DNA of 64,000 nucleotides, from positions 107,899,432 to 107,963,431 of the forward strand of contig NC_021673.1 in assembly GCF_000247815.1 (NCBI RefSeq), given 5' to 3'. Made by a program: the position numbers and the translations under genes. Position 1 is the first letter of the stretch; each line of letters begins with the position of its first letter. The DNA is from Ficedula albicollis. Lineage: Eukaryota; Chordata; Aves; Passeriformes; Muscicapidae. The notes beneath the pieces are model-generated. The model did no database searches. It was not told the DNA's origin and was given only the letters and a program-made list of their open reading frames with translations. Positions 13,597 through 26,790 of the stretch are shown here, in pieces.

Positions 13597-14315
13597 TGTG
13601 TTTTGGGCTGACCAGGCTGGACACCAGATACCCACCAAAATCACTCTATCACTCCTTTCTTCAGCTGGATGGGGGAGAGAAAATACAGCAAAAGGCTTGT
13701 GGGTGGAGATAAGACAAGAAGAGGTCACTCACCCATTACCATCAAGGGCAAAGTAGACTCAACTTGGGGAAATTAGTTTTCATTTATTACCAATCAAGTC
13801 AGGGTAGGGTAATGAGAAATAAACCCAACTCTTTAAACACCTTTCCCCTACTCCTCCCTTTTCCTGGGCTCAACAGTATGTGTGGTTTCCCACTCAGAAT
13901 ATTCTGTGATATTTCTCTCCCTGCTTCCCCCCAGCAGCACTGTCGGTTCATCACATGGACCACTGTGGACCTCCGTGGGCTGCAGGGGCACGTCCTGCCT
14001 CACCATGGTCTGCACCACAGGCTGCAGGAGATCTCAGTTCCTCCCCTTCCTCTGTGACCTTGGTGTCTGCAGAGTTTTTTCACATATTCTCACCCTTCTT
14101 TCCAACTGCAGTTGGAGTTGCAGATCAACCTTTTTCCCCTTCTCAGCTCTGTTATGCCAGAGGCACTACCATGATCTCTGATGGGCTCAGCCTTCTGCTG
14201 CAGCATGACTGTCTTGGATCCGCTGGCATTGGCCCTGTTGGACACAGGAATCTTCTAGCAGCTTCTCACAGAAGTCATCCTTGTACCCTTCCACCACCAT
14301 AACCTTTTCACAATG
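13597..14315 (-). mobile_element. Solo LTR of an avian endogenous retrovirus (passerine-type), diverged
   Basis: The + strand opens with TGTTTTGGGCTG, so the minus-strand LTR ends in CA. It continues through segments I recognise from an abundant songbird LTR family: the ATTACCATCA..GGGCAAA block, the CTTGGGGAAATTAGTTTTCA block, the CCTCACCATGGTCTGCACCA block, the GACCTTGGTGTCTGCAGAG block, and the GACACAGGAATCTTCTAGCA block followed by GCTTCTCACAGAAG near the other end. The copy is shorter than the versions I remember, with the middle array of GC-rich repeats largely missing. No gag, pol or env sequence flanks it, so it is a solo LTR. The family name is not asserted, and the ends are approximate to within about 10-20 bp. 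Confidence 0.75.
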
Positions 14316-14647
14316 TATACTGTCAGTAAATATCATAAATCTTTCAACTGACAGGGTCTTGCCTTATTACTGGTGTTGCACAAGAAGCACCTGACTCAAG
14401 GAGAGGAACTCCAAAGAGCTTTGCTGCTCCCGTTTGCCAGGAGGACATGGGAGAAATGAGCACCACAGTGTTCTCACTGATCTGTAGGAATACTGGCAGT
14501 GCTGCTTGACTTCTGCTTCATGAAAACAGACCCTCAGCTAATGGTTGCCCCCCTACTCCCCTATTTGGGGATTAATTGTCCCCACAGATACTCACACTGA
14601 TCTGGTCACACACTGCTGGAGCCATTGGTGGGTTTGGCTTAGTTGTT

Positions 14648-14709
14648 GGGTCAGGCTGCTGCTGGGATAGAAAGGAGGTCACAGCCAGGGTCAGGAAAAC
14701 CCAAGGTCA
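14648..14709 (+). promoter_or_regulatory. Cluster of four RGGTCA half-sites in direct orientation
   Basis: GGGTCA at 14648, AGGTCA at 14676, GGGTCA at 14688 and AGGTCA at 14704 are all on the + strand; the middle pair are spaced by 6 bp. Canonical retinoic-acid elements use spacers of 1, 2 or 5, so this is only suggestive. Confidence 0.2.
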
Positions 14710-17700
14710 GAGACCAAAGAAGTACAAACACATTAATTCTGAGGGCAAGGCAGGGGTGTGGGTGCCCAGCTGTGATGTGGAACGTGGGAAGCGCTGGTGT
14801 GCCAGAGTAAGCATCAAAGCCCAAAATCTGGGCTGAGGCAGAGGCTGGACTCTCACTCCTCACCAGAAATTTCTGTAAATTCTGTAAAAGTTCTGTTAAA
14901 AAAACACAAACAAAAAAAAAACCCAAAAAAAACCTGTAAAAAAACCCCCAGGAATGTTGAAAAAGCAGGATTGTTGGGAATGTGTCCCCAAGTATCAGAA
15001 AAGTAGGATCAAGGATTAAATGTAGAAATTACAGCATAATACATAGTTTTAGGAAAACTGGCAATCTCACAGAAAACCTTCTGTAAAGACATACCTACCT
15101 CTTTCTGATGGTATGGCTGAATTTGGGGCAGCTGCCAGGTGGGGGATTGCTGTCATAAGAAAGGGTGAACCAAATCACAGTTGTGTAAATGAAGATAATA
15201 GTGTTTTTTCCTAACTTACTGCAGATGGCTTCACTCTGTAATGAGACTGCACCACAAATGTGTTTGCAATGTGTGGTGGTTTCCTTGTTTTGTCCCAGGT
15301 ATGGCAGGTACATTGGCACAGACAGAAGAAAAATACTTTTATGGTGAAATCACATTCTGAGCTCTGATTTTACAAAGGTTTATGAAGAAGGTCCTGAGAG
15401 CACTGTTAGGAGAAATCAGTTCTCTGGGAAACAGCTAAGCCACAAATTATTACAATTATACACTTGACTGTTTCAGAAAATTAGAATTATTAACTTTTCA
15501 TTGAGGAAATGAAGGAGGTGTGTGTGAAAGCTAGTCTGAAATGTAGAAAGAAGAAAAAGTAATTAGTGAGGTTTCAGTAGGGGAAACCAATCTCACTTAC
15601 AAACCCTAACTAGCCCCTCATTTTCCTGAGTGTAATAAACATTCATTTATTCCTGGCTGCTGGCAACACAAAGTAGCTTTTCAATTAGTGTGGGATGGGC
15701 TCATCTGTGGGTGGCATGTGAGGTAATACCAGTTATTCCCGAGGGGAAAACTCACACCTAGCTGCCTAGGCTGCCATATTTTTACCACCCTGGCAAACTC
15801 AGTGGATCTGAGTCCTGCACCTGTGGCTCCAGTGTAGCCAGGATGGAATAATGTGGGATTTGAATCTGGATTTCCATGGGATTTTGACTCAGATAAATCA
15901 AGTGCCTTGCACTGCCTTCTGTAAGGTGGAAACTCGGGTAGAATTAAGCTTAAAAACTTGTATGGATAAGCACCAATTTACAGTTTTTGAGATGTGAGGA
16001 ATTCTGTTGAAATACTCAGTGTTAATTCAGTGCTCTGTGTGTGGAAGGGGAGAGAATGGAGACAGAAGTGACTTGACATTCCTTCAGGCTTAGTGTATAA
16101 CACAGGTCAGAGGACTTTCCCAGTGGTTTTCACACTAAATCTTGGGACACAGGAGATGCATAATCATTTTATTTGATTTAATTTGCTTTTCCATCCCTTA
16201 AATTTAATAATTTTCATTGGTTGTTTGTTTGCCTGGGTTTTTTTAACTTCTGAGGCACACACAAGGTGCTTTCCTACAATTTGTTTCACAAGACTAGACG
16301 ATGTTTTGGTGTATGGACTTTGAAATTTTGTGGGTTTAGGGTGAGATTGCACAAAAAATATAATTTCTTGCTGGTATATCAAATTGAATCTGAGAAGCAT
16401 TTCTATGTTAAATACAGTTAAATTAATTGAAAAAATATTTGAAAATAAAGCTATTTCTTCTTTTCTTTTCTTCCTCCTCCCGACTCCGCTCTCTGAACTC
16501 TAGGAAAAGCCTATTCATTTGTAAAGCTTCATTTTTCTTTCAGGACTGGTATTTTTGGAGGGCAGTCATATATTGTAAAGGGGCACATCTAAACCTACAA
16601 TTTTTATTTCTTTTTTCTGCCTAGTGTGTTCATCTTGCCTGGTTTTGGTGCAGAGAGTATAGAGTGTTGCACAGGATGGGATGGAGAAGGCAAACAGGGA
16701 CAGAGAAAAATACAGTGCTTAATTTAATAAAATTGGTTTTTCTGTTTTAAAGCCTGAATTATTATTTCATGCTTTTTATAACACTGGTTCTAGAGGAACA
16801 TTGAAAATAGTGAATCCGTTTTCTAGGTTGTAGAGAGGTGCTGTTTATTAAGCAGCAGTCACAGGCAATGATAGCAATTTTTTTTGAGCCTACACACAGT
16901 ATAATGAGGTTCTAATGACAGTAAAATTTACTAAAATATTTAGTGTTACTTAGGAGAACTGCCAATCCCCAATTTTTCCAGGTACAAAGACGTGCAGTTG
17001 GTGCAGCCATTATTTGTTGTATCTCCCCCTGCCCCCTCCCCTTTGATTTACTAATAACTCTGAATCTCTTGAAAATTTTCTTCCTTCCCCACCCAACAAC
17101 TGCTTTATAGCTGACAAAAATAAGCGATTTCCTAGCCTTATCCTCTACCTACAGAGGTAATAAAAATTGCTAATGGAAACACTGTTGCCTTCTGTTGTGT
17201 GATTCTGATAGGAAATGGATCACTGCAATTTATGGGGTACTTACCCTTTTCAGTACATGATGAATGGCTCACTTCAAATGATGTTTCCTCATTGATTTCC
17301 AAGTATTTATCACCAGAAAAGACAGAGCAGGAAGAGCAGCATTTAAACATGAAGTTGATTTTGAAGATGTAGTCTTTTCACTGTGGTGTGAATTCATGGC
17401 AATATAGCATTTGCTGTATTAGGGGAGCAAAAGATATGAAGTCAGTTCTTTACATTGCTCTCAAGATTACGTCTCTAAACCCACTTTTTGTTATGCTGTG
17501 TTGGCTTTCTTGCCTGTTGTTTGGTAGGGAGAGTGAGAGGCTTACTCCATGTAGAGGTTTTGCTCACACTCTGCCTATTTATTGCCGTGTTCTTGAAACA
17601 AGCACACATGATATTTATGTGTCAGTAGTCTCTTTGTTGTCAAGCTTTTTGGGATATTTTCACTTTACACACAGGAAAATCTATATGCAAAGAAATTCTA

Positions 17701-17739
17701 TGTAATATTTAGCAGGTGACTGAAATATTTGTATTGGGT

Positions 17740-17845
17740 GGTGTTTTAGTTTGCTACATGAAGTATTAGAAGTGACCCTCAGAATCTGTTAAGGTGTTTT
17801 AGTTTGCTACACAAAGTATTAGAAGTGACCCTCAGAATCTGTTAA
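17740..17845. repeat. 53-bp direct tandem duplication
   Basis: Copies at 17740 and 17793 start GGTGTTTTAGTTTGCTACA and end CCTCAGAATCTGTTAA, with two mismatches (CATGA versus CACAA). Confidence 0.93.
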
Positions 17846-18576
17846 GTTTCTGGCTGGCTGGACTGGACTGAACCAAAATAAAAACCATCTCTTTAGTGTC
17901 TGCAGTGTTCATACAATCTGTGTGTTGCTGCATGAATCACTGGGCAAAACCACATGTAAGCAAGGTAGATCATGGGCATATACCCTCCTACAAAATATGT
18001 TAGTTTTAAATTGCCAAGGGTAGAAAATTGATACATCCCTGTGCCAAGTAGGACAACTTGCTTCAATTGAGAAGCATATTGGAGTTTTTCTGTTTGTAAG
18101 ACTGACTTAAATGCCATTGACTTGACAGTCTTGGGATTCTGCAAATGGTTATAGCTATGCAGTAACTAAAATTGTCATATTTTTAAGTGGTAGTGTTAAA
18201 ACTTGTTTGCATTCTTCAGAGAGTCCAATATTAGATAATATGATGGCAAAAATGAGGCTTTGTTGGTTAGAAAAAAGCATGGAGTTTCACAAGTCACTTT
18301 GATAGCTGCTACTGCAATTAGGTTTACTATTAAATGGATATAAACTGATTTTTGATTAAAGCACTATATGCAACCATTGATGTAAAATGCACCTATTCCA
18401 GAGAACTTGTATTAGCACTATGTAAGAGCACATCTTTTTACCATTCTCTTACATTATTTTTCTGCTTCTTGAGATTATAACTTTGCTCTTTTCTTTCTTA
18501 TTGTAATGTGATTTCCAAATTTTTAGTTTCAAATCATGATGCAAGCGATGGAAGTGAAGAATAAAATTTGCAGATC

Positions 18577-18694
18577 AATTCTGTGCAGTGTCCTTTTTTT
18601 TCTTTTTTCTGAAAGTGGTGTTGAATAAATCTCTTAATTCTGTGCAGTGTCCTTTTTTTTTTTTCTGAAAGTGGTGTTGAATAAATCTCTAAAC
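18577..18694. repeat. 59-bp direct tandem duplication with internal poly-T
   Basis: AATTCTGTGCAGTGTCC, a T-rich run and CTGAAAGTGGTGTTGAATAA occur twice, offset by 59 bp. The copies differ mainly in the T-rich run. Confidence 0.92.
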
Positions 18695-20730
18695 AAGCTA
18701 CCAGGCTGCATGCAGATGACAAAAAACATTTTGTATTGTCTACTTCCATTGCTAAGATTTATAGAATTGGTATTTAGACGTCTCTAGTGTAAACACACTG
18801 GATGTCAGAACAAAACAAGTGAAGACTGTCCTACCTCTCTGATATATTTGCTATAAAATGGGCTTAGCATAATGCACAATTTCTTTCTAAATGAAAATGC
18901 ACTTTTCTGTAAAACCATCCTTTTTTAGCTGTCCTTTCCAAAATCAGTATTATCAAGTATTCTGTTCTCAACTTCACCTGCTTTCTCATGCACACTGCAG
19001 TTACTTGCAAAAGAAGAGCTCTGATAACTTGTGTGGGATGTCTCACATAATATAACAACAAAAAACTAGTTACCAGCCTTGCAGAACGCTTGATTATATG
19101 TCAATTCATGTTCTGGGCTAAAAGTTGTCCTATAAAGGAGTGCCTCAATTCCCACAGTTCTCGCGTGGAGCCACCACAGTCAGTGATTAATCTGTTTCCT
19201 TTGGAAGCAGTTGTTAATTGGTTGGACACTGAGTAATGGGTGATGGTGTGAAGAATAGGTGCAGCTTTAAATCAGTGTAACATTGGAATGTAAAAGATAA
19301 TTGACACAGTATCTTTGAAACACAAAAATATTATCTGACTTGTTAGAAAGCAAGGAATAAACTAGGTTCTTTACCTTGGGTATGTGTAAGGATATGAATG
19401 GAGAAAGGGAAGAAAAAAATGCAGTTGGTTTACTGTACTTCATTTCAATGAAAAACAAGCATAATTCATTTCAATATATCTGCTTTTCTTTGTAACTTAG
19501 GGTTTGGTGTACATGCTTGAGTGGCAGAGAACAAAATGTACTTTTTGAAGATAAGAAATGTTCTAAATGATGAGAACAACATGCACTGAATGAGCACAAA
19601 TCATTCAGACACCTCTCTAAATTGCACATACTGAATTTAAGTGACTCAAAATCAGGTTGAAGTAACAATCTAAAAATACACAGAACCTCTTTTTTCTAAA
19701 TCCTGCTTTTTGAATTTATGTTCTTATTGTACATCAAACAGCTGTTGATGGTAAGTCTCTAAGTGACTGGCCCAAATCTGAGTTGAATAATATTTTGGAA
19801 TGAACTGTTCCTAGTCTTTGCTCTTTTGAACCAGCCTTGTCTCGGAAAATGATAAGCATCTGTATTTGCAGTCTTGCCTTTTGCTCTTGGTGGTGGCATG
19901 GCCTGCGTTGAAAATCTCACACCTGGAGACTCTGACATTTTGCTGCAGCTAAATGAGCATCTGAACCTTGATAGTCACAGAGCTGCAATGGGCATGTTTG
20001 TAAGGTTGGAACAATGCTGGTTTTGAATAGTGCTGGTGAGTGTTGCTGGAAGATCTCTCAGTCAGGGGATTTCAAAACAAGGGCAATTGCAATGAAACGT
20101 TGACAGAATTTTAATAAAGTTGCAGCTGCTTAAGGAGTGTTCAAACTTATTTAACTTGTATTTTTTATCTTATCTGCCTCACACTGTTAATATCTAAATG
20201 TAAGAGCTGATTATAAAAGAGATTATGTAGGTTCATTAAGTGTTTTACCAATGCTACCCAATTCTTTCATTGTGTTTGTAGTAACCTTTGGCAGAGCTTC
20301 CTGGAAATGCAGACCTCACTGAAAAATATTGACCTGAACTATTAAAACCATGTATGGCTAAGAGAAGTCCTGTGAAAGCTTTGGAAATAATTTGGATTTT
20401 CTTTATTCAAATAATTTATACTAATCACCTTAAATTTTAGATCAGTAGTTTATAGAGAACTTCGAAAAACACTTGTATTGCTGTTTGTCTTTTAGAGCAT
20501 AAGTGAGAGAGGCTCTTGTAATTGAGATGAATCATGTTTTCATTAGTAATTCTAGTGGGGGGGTTGATTTTTTTGTGTGGAAAAATATATGGGTGACTTA
20601 ACAAAGTTGTGTTATCTCTAAAAACAATTATACTTTACTACTGGTCTTATTTTACCGTAGTGTAAAAAGAATTGGGGTTTTTTTTTAATTGAAGCAGAAT
20701 GTTTGAACAGAGGATTCTGTTGTAAATGAT

Positions 20731-21010
20731 AATGGCTTACTGCTTTGAGTTTTAAAAGGGCAGATTTTATTTAATCTCTGCTGGCTGTGTACCACAGAAG
20801 AACAACCCACTGGGCTTCCTTCTTCAGGTGCCAGGTTCTCAATGGCTTACTGCTTTCAGTTTTAAAAAGGCAGATTTTATTTAATCTCTGCTGGCTGTGT
20901 TAATGGCTTACTGCTTTGAGTTTTAAAAGGGCAGATTTTATTTAATCTCTGCTGGCTGTGTACCACAGAAGAACAACCCACTGGGCTTCCTTCTTCAGGT
21001 GCCAGGTTCT
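20731..21010. repeat. Three-copy direct repeat (110, 61 and 109 bp)
   Basis: Units start AATGGCTTACTGCTTT at 20731, 20841 and 20902. The first and third run through to GGTGCCAGGTTCT; the middle one stops after CTGGCTGTGT. The first and third are essentially identical, while the middle copy has two private differences (TTTCAG, AAAAAGG). Confidence 0.95.
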
Positions 21011-24000
21011 GCATTGCCAAAAGGTACAGCTGTGGTTGTAAGTGGAAAGTCAGAGGAACTGTTTTAAACTTCCAGTTTGTTCCTTGCTAATTAGTGCTCT
21101 TCAATAAATATTGACTAAACTTCTTATATATACTGGGCTTTTATCTGTTTATTCTATGCCTTGTGCTTTCTTTCTGTGTTGCTTTCTGCTCTATCTGAAA
21201 AAAGTGCTATGTGTTTGTTGTTTAGTATCTTGTAGTTTCCCTACTTTTATTTTTTGGAAAGTCAAAACTCCTGGTATATAAAAGAATTGGCAGAGAAAAA
21301 AGTTGCACAACCGGTCATGAAACTTCATCACCGTCAGTTTCCTCTAGTACAGAAATACATTCTGTTTCCAAAAATGCAAACTAACAAGTATTTGCATGTT
21401 TAGTGCTCAGGGACCTGACTTTTATTTTTATTCATTAGAACCGAATCATAAGTTCAATAAAATCCTCTGCTTGGATAAAGCTGGTTGCAGCTTCTTGTCC
21501 ATCAGTATAGGGATGGAAAGTCATATTCTTTTCTCTGTGAAAGGAAATGCTAGTATCCCACAAACAGCTGACTGGTGAAACCCCCCTCAGAGGCTCACCA
21601 TGGAGATGTCAGTCAGAATATTCTCTTTCAACACTCTGAGGAGTCATTCATGAGAATGTTTTGTACTCACTGTTATGACTGTTACTGCCAACACGAAAGC
21701 ATGCACAACTCTGCTCCATGAATTTGCTTTAAATGAATGCTAACTATCTTCTACTTCATATATACAGGGGGATAGCACCAGTAACAAATGCACTGCTTTC
21801 TTTTAAAGTGGCAACTTACTATAAGGAATTTACAGTTTGTAAATGTCCTGATCCATTCTATCATCATATAGAAAACCCACAAACGTGGTATTTCTTCATG
21901 TTTTTTTCAGTGCAGTGCAAAGGAGCCTAAACATGACTGTTTAGAGAAAAGTTGGACTTGGATACCTGGATAGCCCAGGACAGCAAGGAGCTCCATGTGA
22001 GCTATCCAGTCCACTGCTCAGAACATGATGCCCACAAAGCTGCCTGCAGCTGTGGGTGGGCTCTTTCTGCTTCTTGAGCTGCCTCCTTCCTCCAGATATC
22101 TTTGCTCTGCATGTGCTGGGAAGATACAGCCTAGTTAGGGCTGTGTGTCAGCTCTGTGCTTTGTTAGCAAAAGAAACAGACTCAAAGGCATGTCTTATCT
22201 TTGCAGGAGCTACTGCAGGTCCCAGTGCGCTCCCATTCCACCACTGAGGGAGAGCTACTCCTTTACTTTCAGGCATGTAATGCAAAATTCATCAGCCAGA
22301 TACTGGAATTGTTGTATTTGTTGTTAAACTTCACCTCTGACTGACAGTCATTCAGCTTGCTTTTGGGTTTTGCAAATAGGAAAGGGAATACAGACTTGTT
22401 ACATGCACAATGCTAGTGATTCTTGCATCGCTGGAGTCTCGTTGAAAGTAACCCTTTGCAGTTCTCTGGTGATCTTTAATGCCCTTGTCCAGTTCCTCTG
22501 ATCCAGTAGTACTCTATACTGTGGCAGCAAACACTTGATAAATTTTTGCCACCGACTTGACCACAGAGAGAGGAAGTGTTCAGCTGAGGAGTAGAGAGCT
22601 TTTATGGACAAAAAGCTCTGTCATCTCCTCTACTCTGGGGAATTCACCTTTGCCTGACCTGGGCGTTTTTAAAGCTGCAACTTACCATTTATTGATTTAT
22701 GGTTTTTCCCCCTCTAGTTTGACTCAGCATTCCCACTTTAAGAAAATAGGTGGGACTGCAATCCAGAAAAATGCATTATTATTTCTGGGGCAAAAAAGAT
22801 GACTTGAAGGTGAAAGACAGGTATGAAGGAAGGCAGCTTTTCTGGTAGCTCATGCTAGGGGGATGGGGAAGAAAGGAGACAGTCTAACTTGTATTTTCAC
22901 ATCCCTTATATGAAAATCTAGCACTTGATATTTGGATTAGGGAATAACCTCAAATTTTGCACCCTGAAATTCCAACATTCCTTTTGTTTTCCATAGCCTT
23001 GTGTTCCACAGCCCTTTGTTCACGTTTACTTTTCCTCTGGACTCAGATTGCCTAGCCTTGCTGCTCTGTGTCTCATCAATTCCAACCTAGTCCCTTCCAG
23101 TGTAGAAAGTCCCCTTCCTTCTTTAGCAACATGCAGCAGAGACCACCTTGCTTTTTCCACCTTTTGCCTCCCAGTTAGCATCCTCCCTGCATTTAACCAC
23201 AGGCCTTTGGATTTGGGTGGTCAGTTCACCCATGCCAGTATTCCCCATCTCTGCTTTATCTATCCTGTTGGCACAAGGACCTAGAGGTCTATTGATTCCT
23301 GAACCCACATGGGGAAACTACATAAGGAAAAGTAGGAAACTGCAGGTGGCTGTCCCTATTGTTGCCTCAACATCTGCAAGTATAAAATGCCAATGAAGAG
23401 ACAGAGAGATCTTCCTCTGGGTTGTGGCTTACACTATTCTTGAGAGAAAGAATTTTTTACACACACTCTGACCTAAACAATATTTAACTGCTCCAGCCTC
23501 GTTGGTATCCCTTGAAATTTCATGTAGTTTATGACAAGAACACCATGTTCACTTTTTGGATGGCTAATTTTACTCACAGAGATAAATAGTGGTAGTTGTT
23601 CTGGTGTAAATGAATGAAAGAAGATTGCTTGGAGAACTGGTCTGGGTCAGATAGCACAGGTAGCTATTTTTATGGAACAGTAAGTCTGGAATGAAGCAGT
23701 CAAGGTCAGAGTAGCGTAGCTAAACCCAGGAGTTACCAAGTTCCTCTGACCCAGATGAAGGTCTTTTTCTTGGCAACTTCAGTAAGAAAACACTGGCTCT
23801 TGTATATCTCTGCCATGGTTGTTGCATTGGTGAGACACAGATTTATATCTGATTTATATTTGAAATAGATCACCAAGAGCTGAGTTGAACTTGCCCTGGC
23901 TGGCAGCAGTTCACAGAGTGCTGTGCCCTGGTCCTTTCTGACCTGGGCTGGTTTCCTCTGTGACCAGTAATTATCAAAGAATTAATGGTTTTTAAAAGGT

Positions 24001-26655
24001 ATGATTAAGACAGTGTCCACCCTTGATGTAAGTATAGAAAATAATTAGGTGAGCATATAATTATGCCCAAATATTTTGCTTATCTTTTTGGGAAGGTGAG
24101 GGAGATGCATGGAGAGAAACGACAAAATAGATATAAATATATATATAATGTGTGTAAAAGAAAAATATGTATTTCTACATACAAACACAGTGATTTATAT
24201 ATTAAATATCTGCTTGTGAGAAGAGTGCAGAATCTACTTTACATCAGGATGCCTGTACTTTGGTTACACCTAATCAGTACCCTCAAAGATACTGTTACTA
24301 GTGTAGGGTTTGGTGTATTTTGCACTATATGGTATCCCTCTTTTATCCCTCATTGTATAATGTTTTCTCCTCAAAAACAGGAATTCCTCACCATCTTAAT
24401 AGTAAGATATGTTAGAACTTGGGGTAAGTAAAGGAAGAGGAGGAAATTGCAACTGCGCTGTAAGAATGGTTTTGATTAATTAAAAATACCTAGCAGGCCC
24501 AGGGAGAGAAGGAAAGGGTTTGGTCCTGTTCACAAGGGAGAGTAAGAAGGAACCATAATTCAATTGAGAAAGCATAATCTGTGCAAAACTTTTTTCTTTA
24601 CAATTTCTACTCTTCCAGTGCACAGTAATGCTGACCGTCTCTACAATTTGTCTGGATTTTAAATCAGATCAGTGTAATTAGCTAACTTTACATATTAGCT
24701 TGAGCTGACTCTAGTGGCACAATGGTTGAACTGGTTGCCATTATATTTGTTTAACTGCTGTAAAGTAAGATTCTAACAATAGGTCCCTACACTTAAATAG
24801 CGCTGTCGAGCACTGGTGCCCTATCAATCAGTCAGACCTCTCCCTCCTGCTGTCTGCTCTGATAGACAGTTCTGCTGATGTGGGGACTCTGGAAGAGGAG
24901 ATCAGGAAGAAGGGATGATGGATAAAGACCATCTCCTGTCTTGGGAGGAAATCAGAAAAATCCTTTCTTTGACTATCAACAAGCTGCTTTGTCAAGGTGT
25001 CAGAAGATTAATTATGCTCATGGAAGAGGCGAGAGCGGCGGTTTTCCGTGCTGGTTTTGGTGTAATGGGGTGGCATTCTTCTGAACTATGGCAGAGAATT
25101 GCAAAGAAAGAGGCTTAAGAGATTTCAGCCCCCTAACATCGCTGTCCTGTAAGCGTTTGTAAAGCTCTTAGGCACACATCCACAGTACTGTGAAGTTCTG
25201 CCAGTAATTGATTAATCAAAGTGTTTGTTCCGAGTGCTGTATGGACTTGATCTCGTGAAACATTTGGTGCCAAGCGCTGTTAAAGTCTGTCAGCATGATG
25301 GGTGGCTGGGATGCTTTATATGGAACAAGCTTCCTACAAAAAGATGCAGAAAACTCTTCCACAGCGTAACTGTGAACGTGAAAACATTCAACCACTCATG
25401 AGTTTTTGGAGTTTATAAATCAATTAAAGGGAAAATCACCAGTAAGAGTTTGGAGTATTTAATATTGGAGCTGAGCAAATCTGCTTTGTGTTTTCTTTTA
25501 TCCATCATCCTTTCGTATATTTTTGAATAAATTAAAGTATAACAGAAAATGAACAATCTTACATTTCTTACATTTTGAATTAATCTTTTTGGGAATAAAG
25601 AAAATGTGCAAGCTTTAATTCTGAGCAGATTAGATTTTGGTAAAAAAGAAAAAATGGGAGTTTTTCTTAGAATAAATCTAAATAGTAGACTTGAAGAAAT
25701 TCACTACTTGAAATATGAGCCTATTTTTACTAAGTCACTTGATATATTAAAAGAGGATCTTCAAAAGCTCTTTAACTTTTGAACAAACTATGTCAGTAAA
25801 AGGACTCCTTCCATCTGGCCAAATCTGTCTCACTTAATCCCATGCTCAGATGAAGAGGAGCATTTTTTGTAATCTGCTAATTTGATACAGTTTAGGGTTT
25901 TTTTTCTTGAAAGAGTCAAGTCTTGAGTTAATAAACGGGAGAGTTAAAGAGCCACATCACTTTATTAGTTTTGGTTTAAGTTGTTTTGAACTATAGTATG
26001 CTGTAGTTGAAACTGTAACAAAACCAAATGTTTTAGACATGGCTGTGCCTGACCTTGAAATGCTGCTGATAAAAGCTAATGCTGTTAAATTGCATGCCAA
26101 ATTAACCCTCATTTCCAAATGCTTTGTGTGTGTGTTTCCTGTAGGATAGGCTTTGATCCTGCCAAGCAACACTTCTTTTACAATCAGTTATTTTTTAATG
26201 AAGGAAAATCAATGAACAAGTTTCAGTAGCTGGTTTCAGCTGTAGTGAAATGAAATGTTTTGTTTTACATCCTTCTGCCACTGTGCTTGGTCTGCTGTGT
26301 CAGACGCCTGTCATGACACAGTGTTTTTGTAGAGGTAATGGTGATTTTAATCTTAAAACTTTATTTTTACTTTATTTTATTTTATATGTAAACCTTATCA
26401 AGGATTGCAAGTTCATGTGAGAAAGGTGCAGGAAACTGGCTAATAGACTGGGCAAAATACTTTTTTTTTTAAGTCTTACTCAGGTTTAGCATTAGTAAAG
26501 TGAGGATTTAATCTAAATCAAGAGAAAAAATGTCAATTGCCTCATAAGTGCTTTTTCCTTGAAGTTTTCGGGTTCACATTATTTTAGCAGTTGTCCATTT
26601 TGGAGTGTTTGTTTTTGATTCAGAAGATATGTTGGAGGAACATCTGCCTGCACAT

Positions 26656-26790
26656 TCCACAGGTTTTTCATTTGCATATTTTGAGAAATATGGACTTGGT
26701 ATGAGATTTAATGGGATATAATATCCACAGGTTTTTCATTTGCATCTTTTGAGAAATCTGGACTTGGTATGAGATTTAATGGGATATAAT
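26656..26790. repeat. 68-bp direct tandem duplication carrying an octamer motif
   Basis: Copies at 26656 and 26724 start TCCACAGGTTTTTC and end TTTAATGGGATATAAT, with two mismatches. Each contains ATTTGCAT (26670-26677 and 26738-26745), the reverse complement of the POU octamer ATGCAAAT. Confidence 0.93.
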
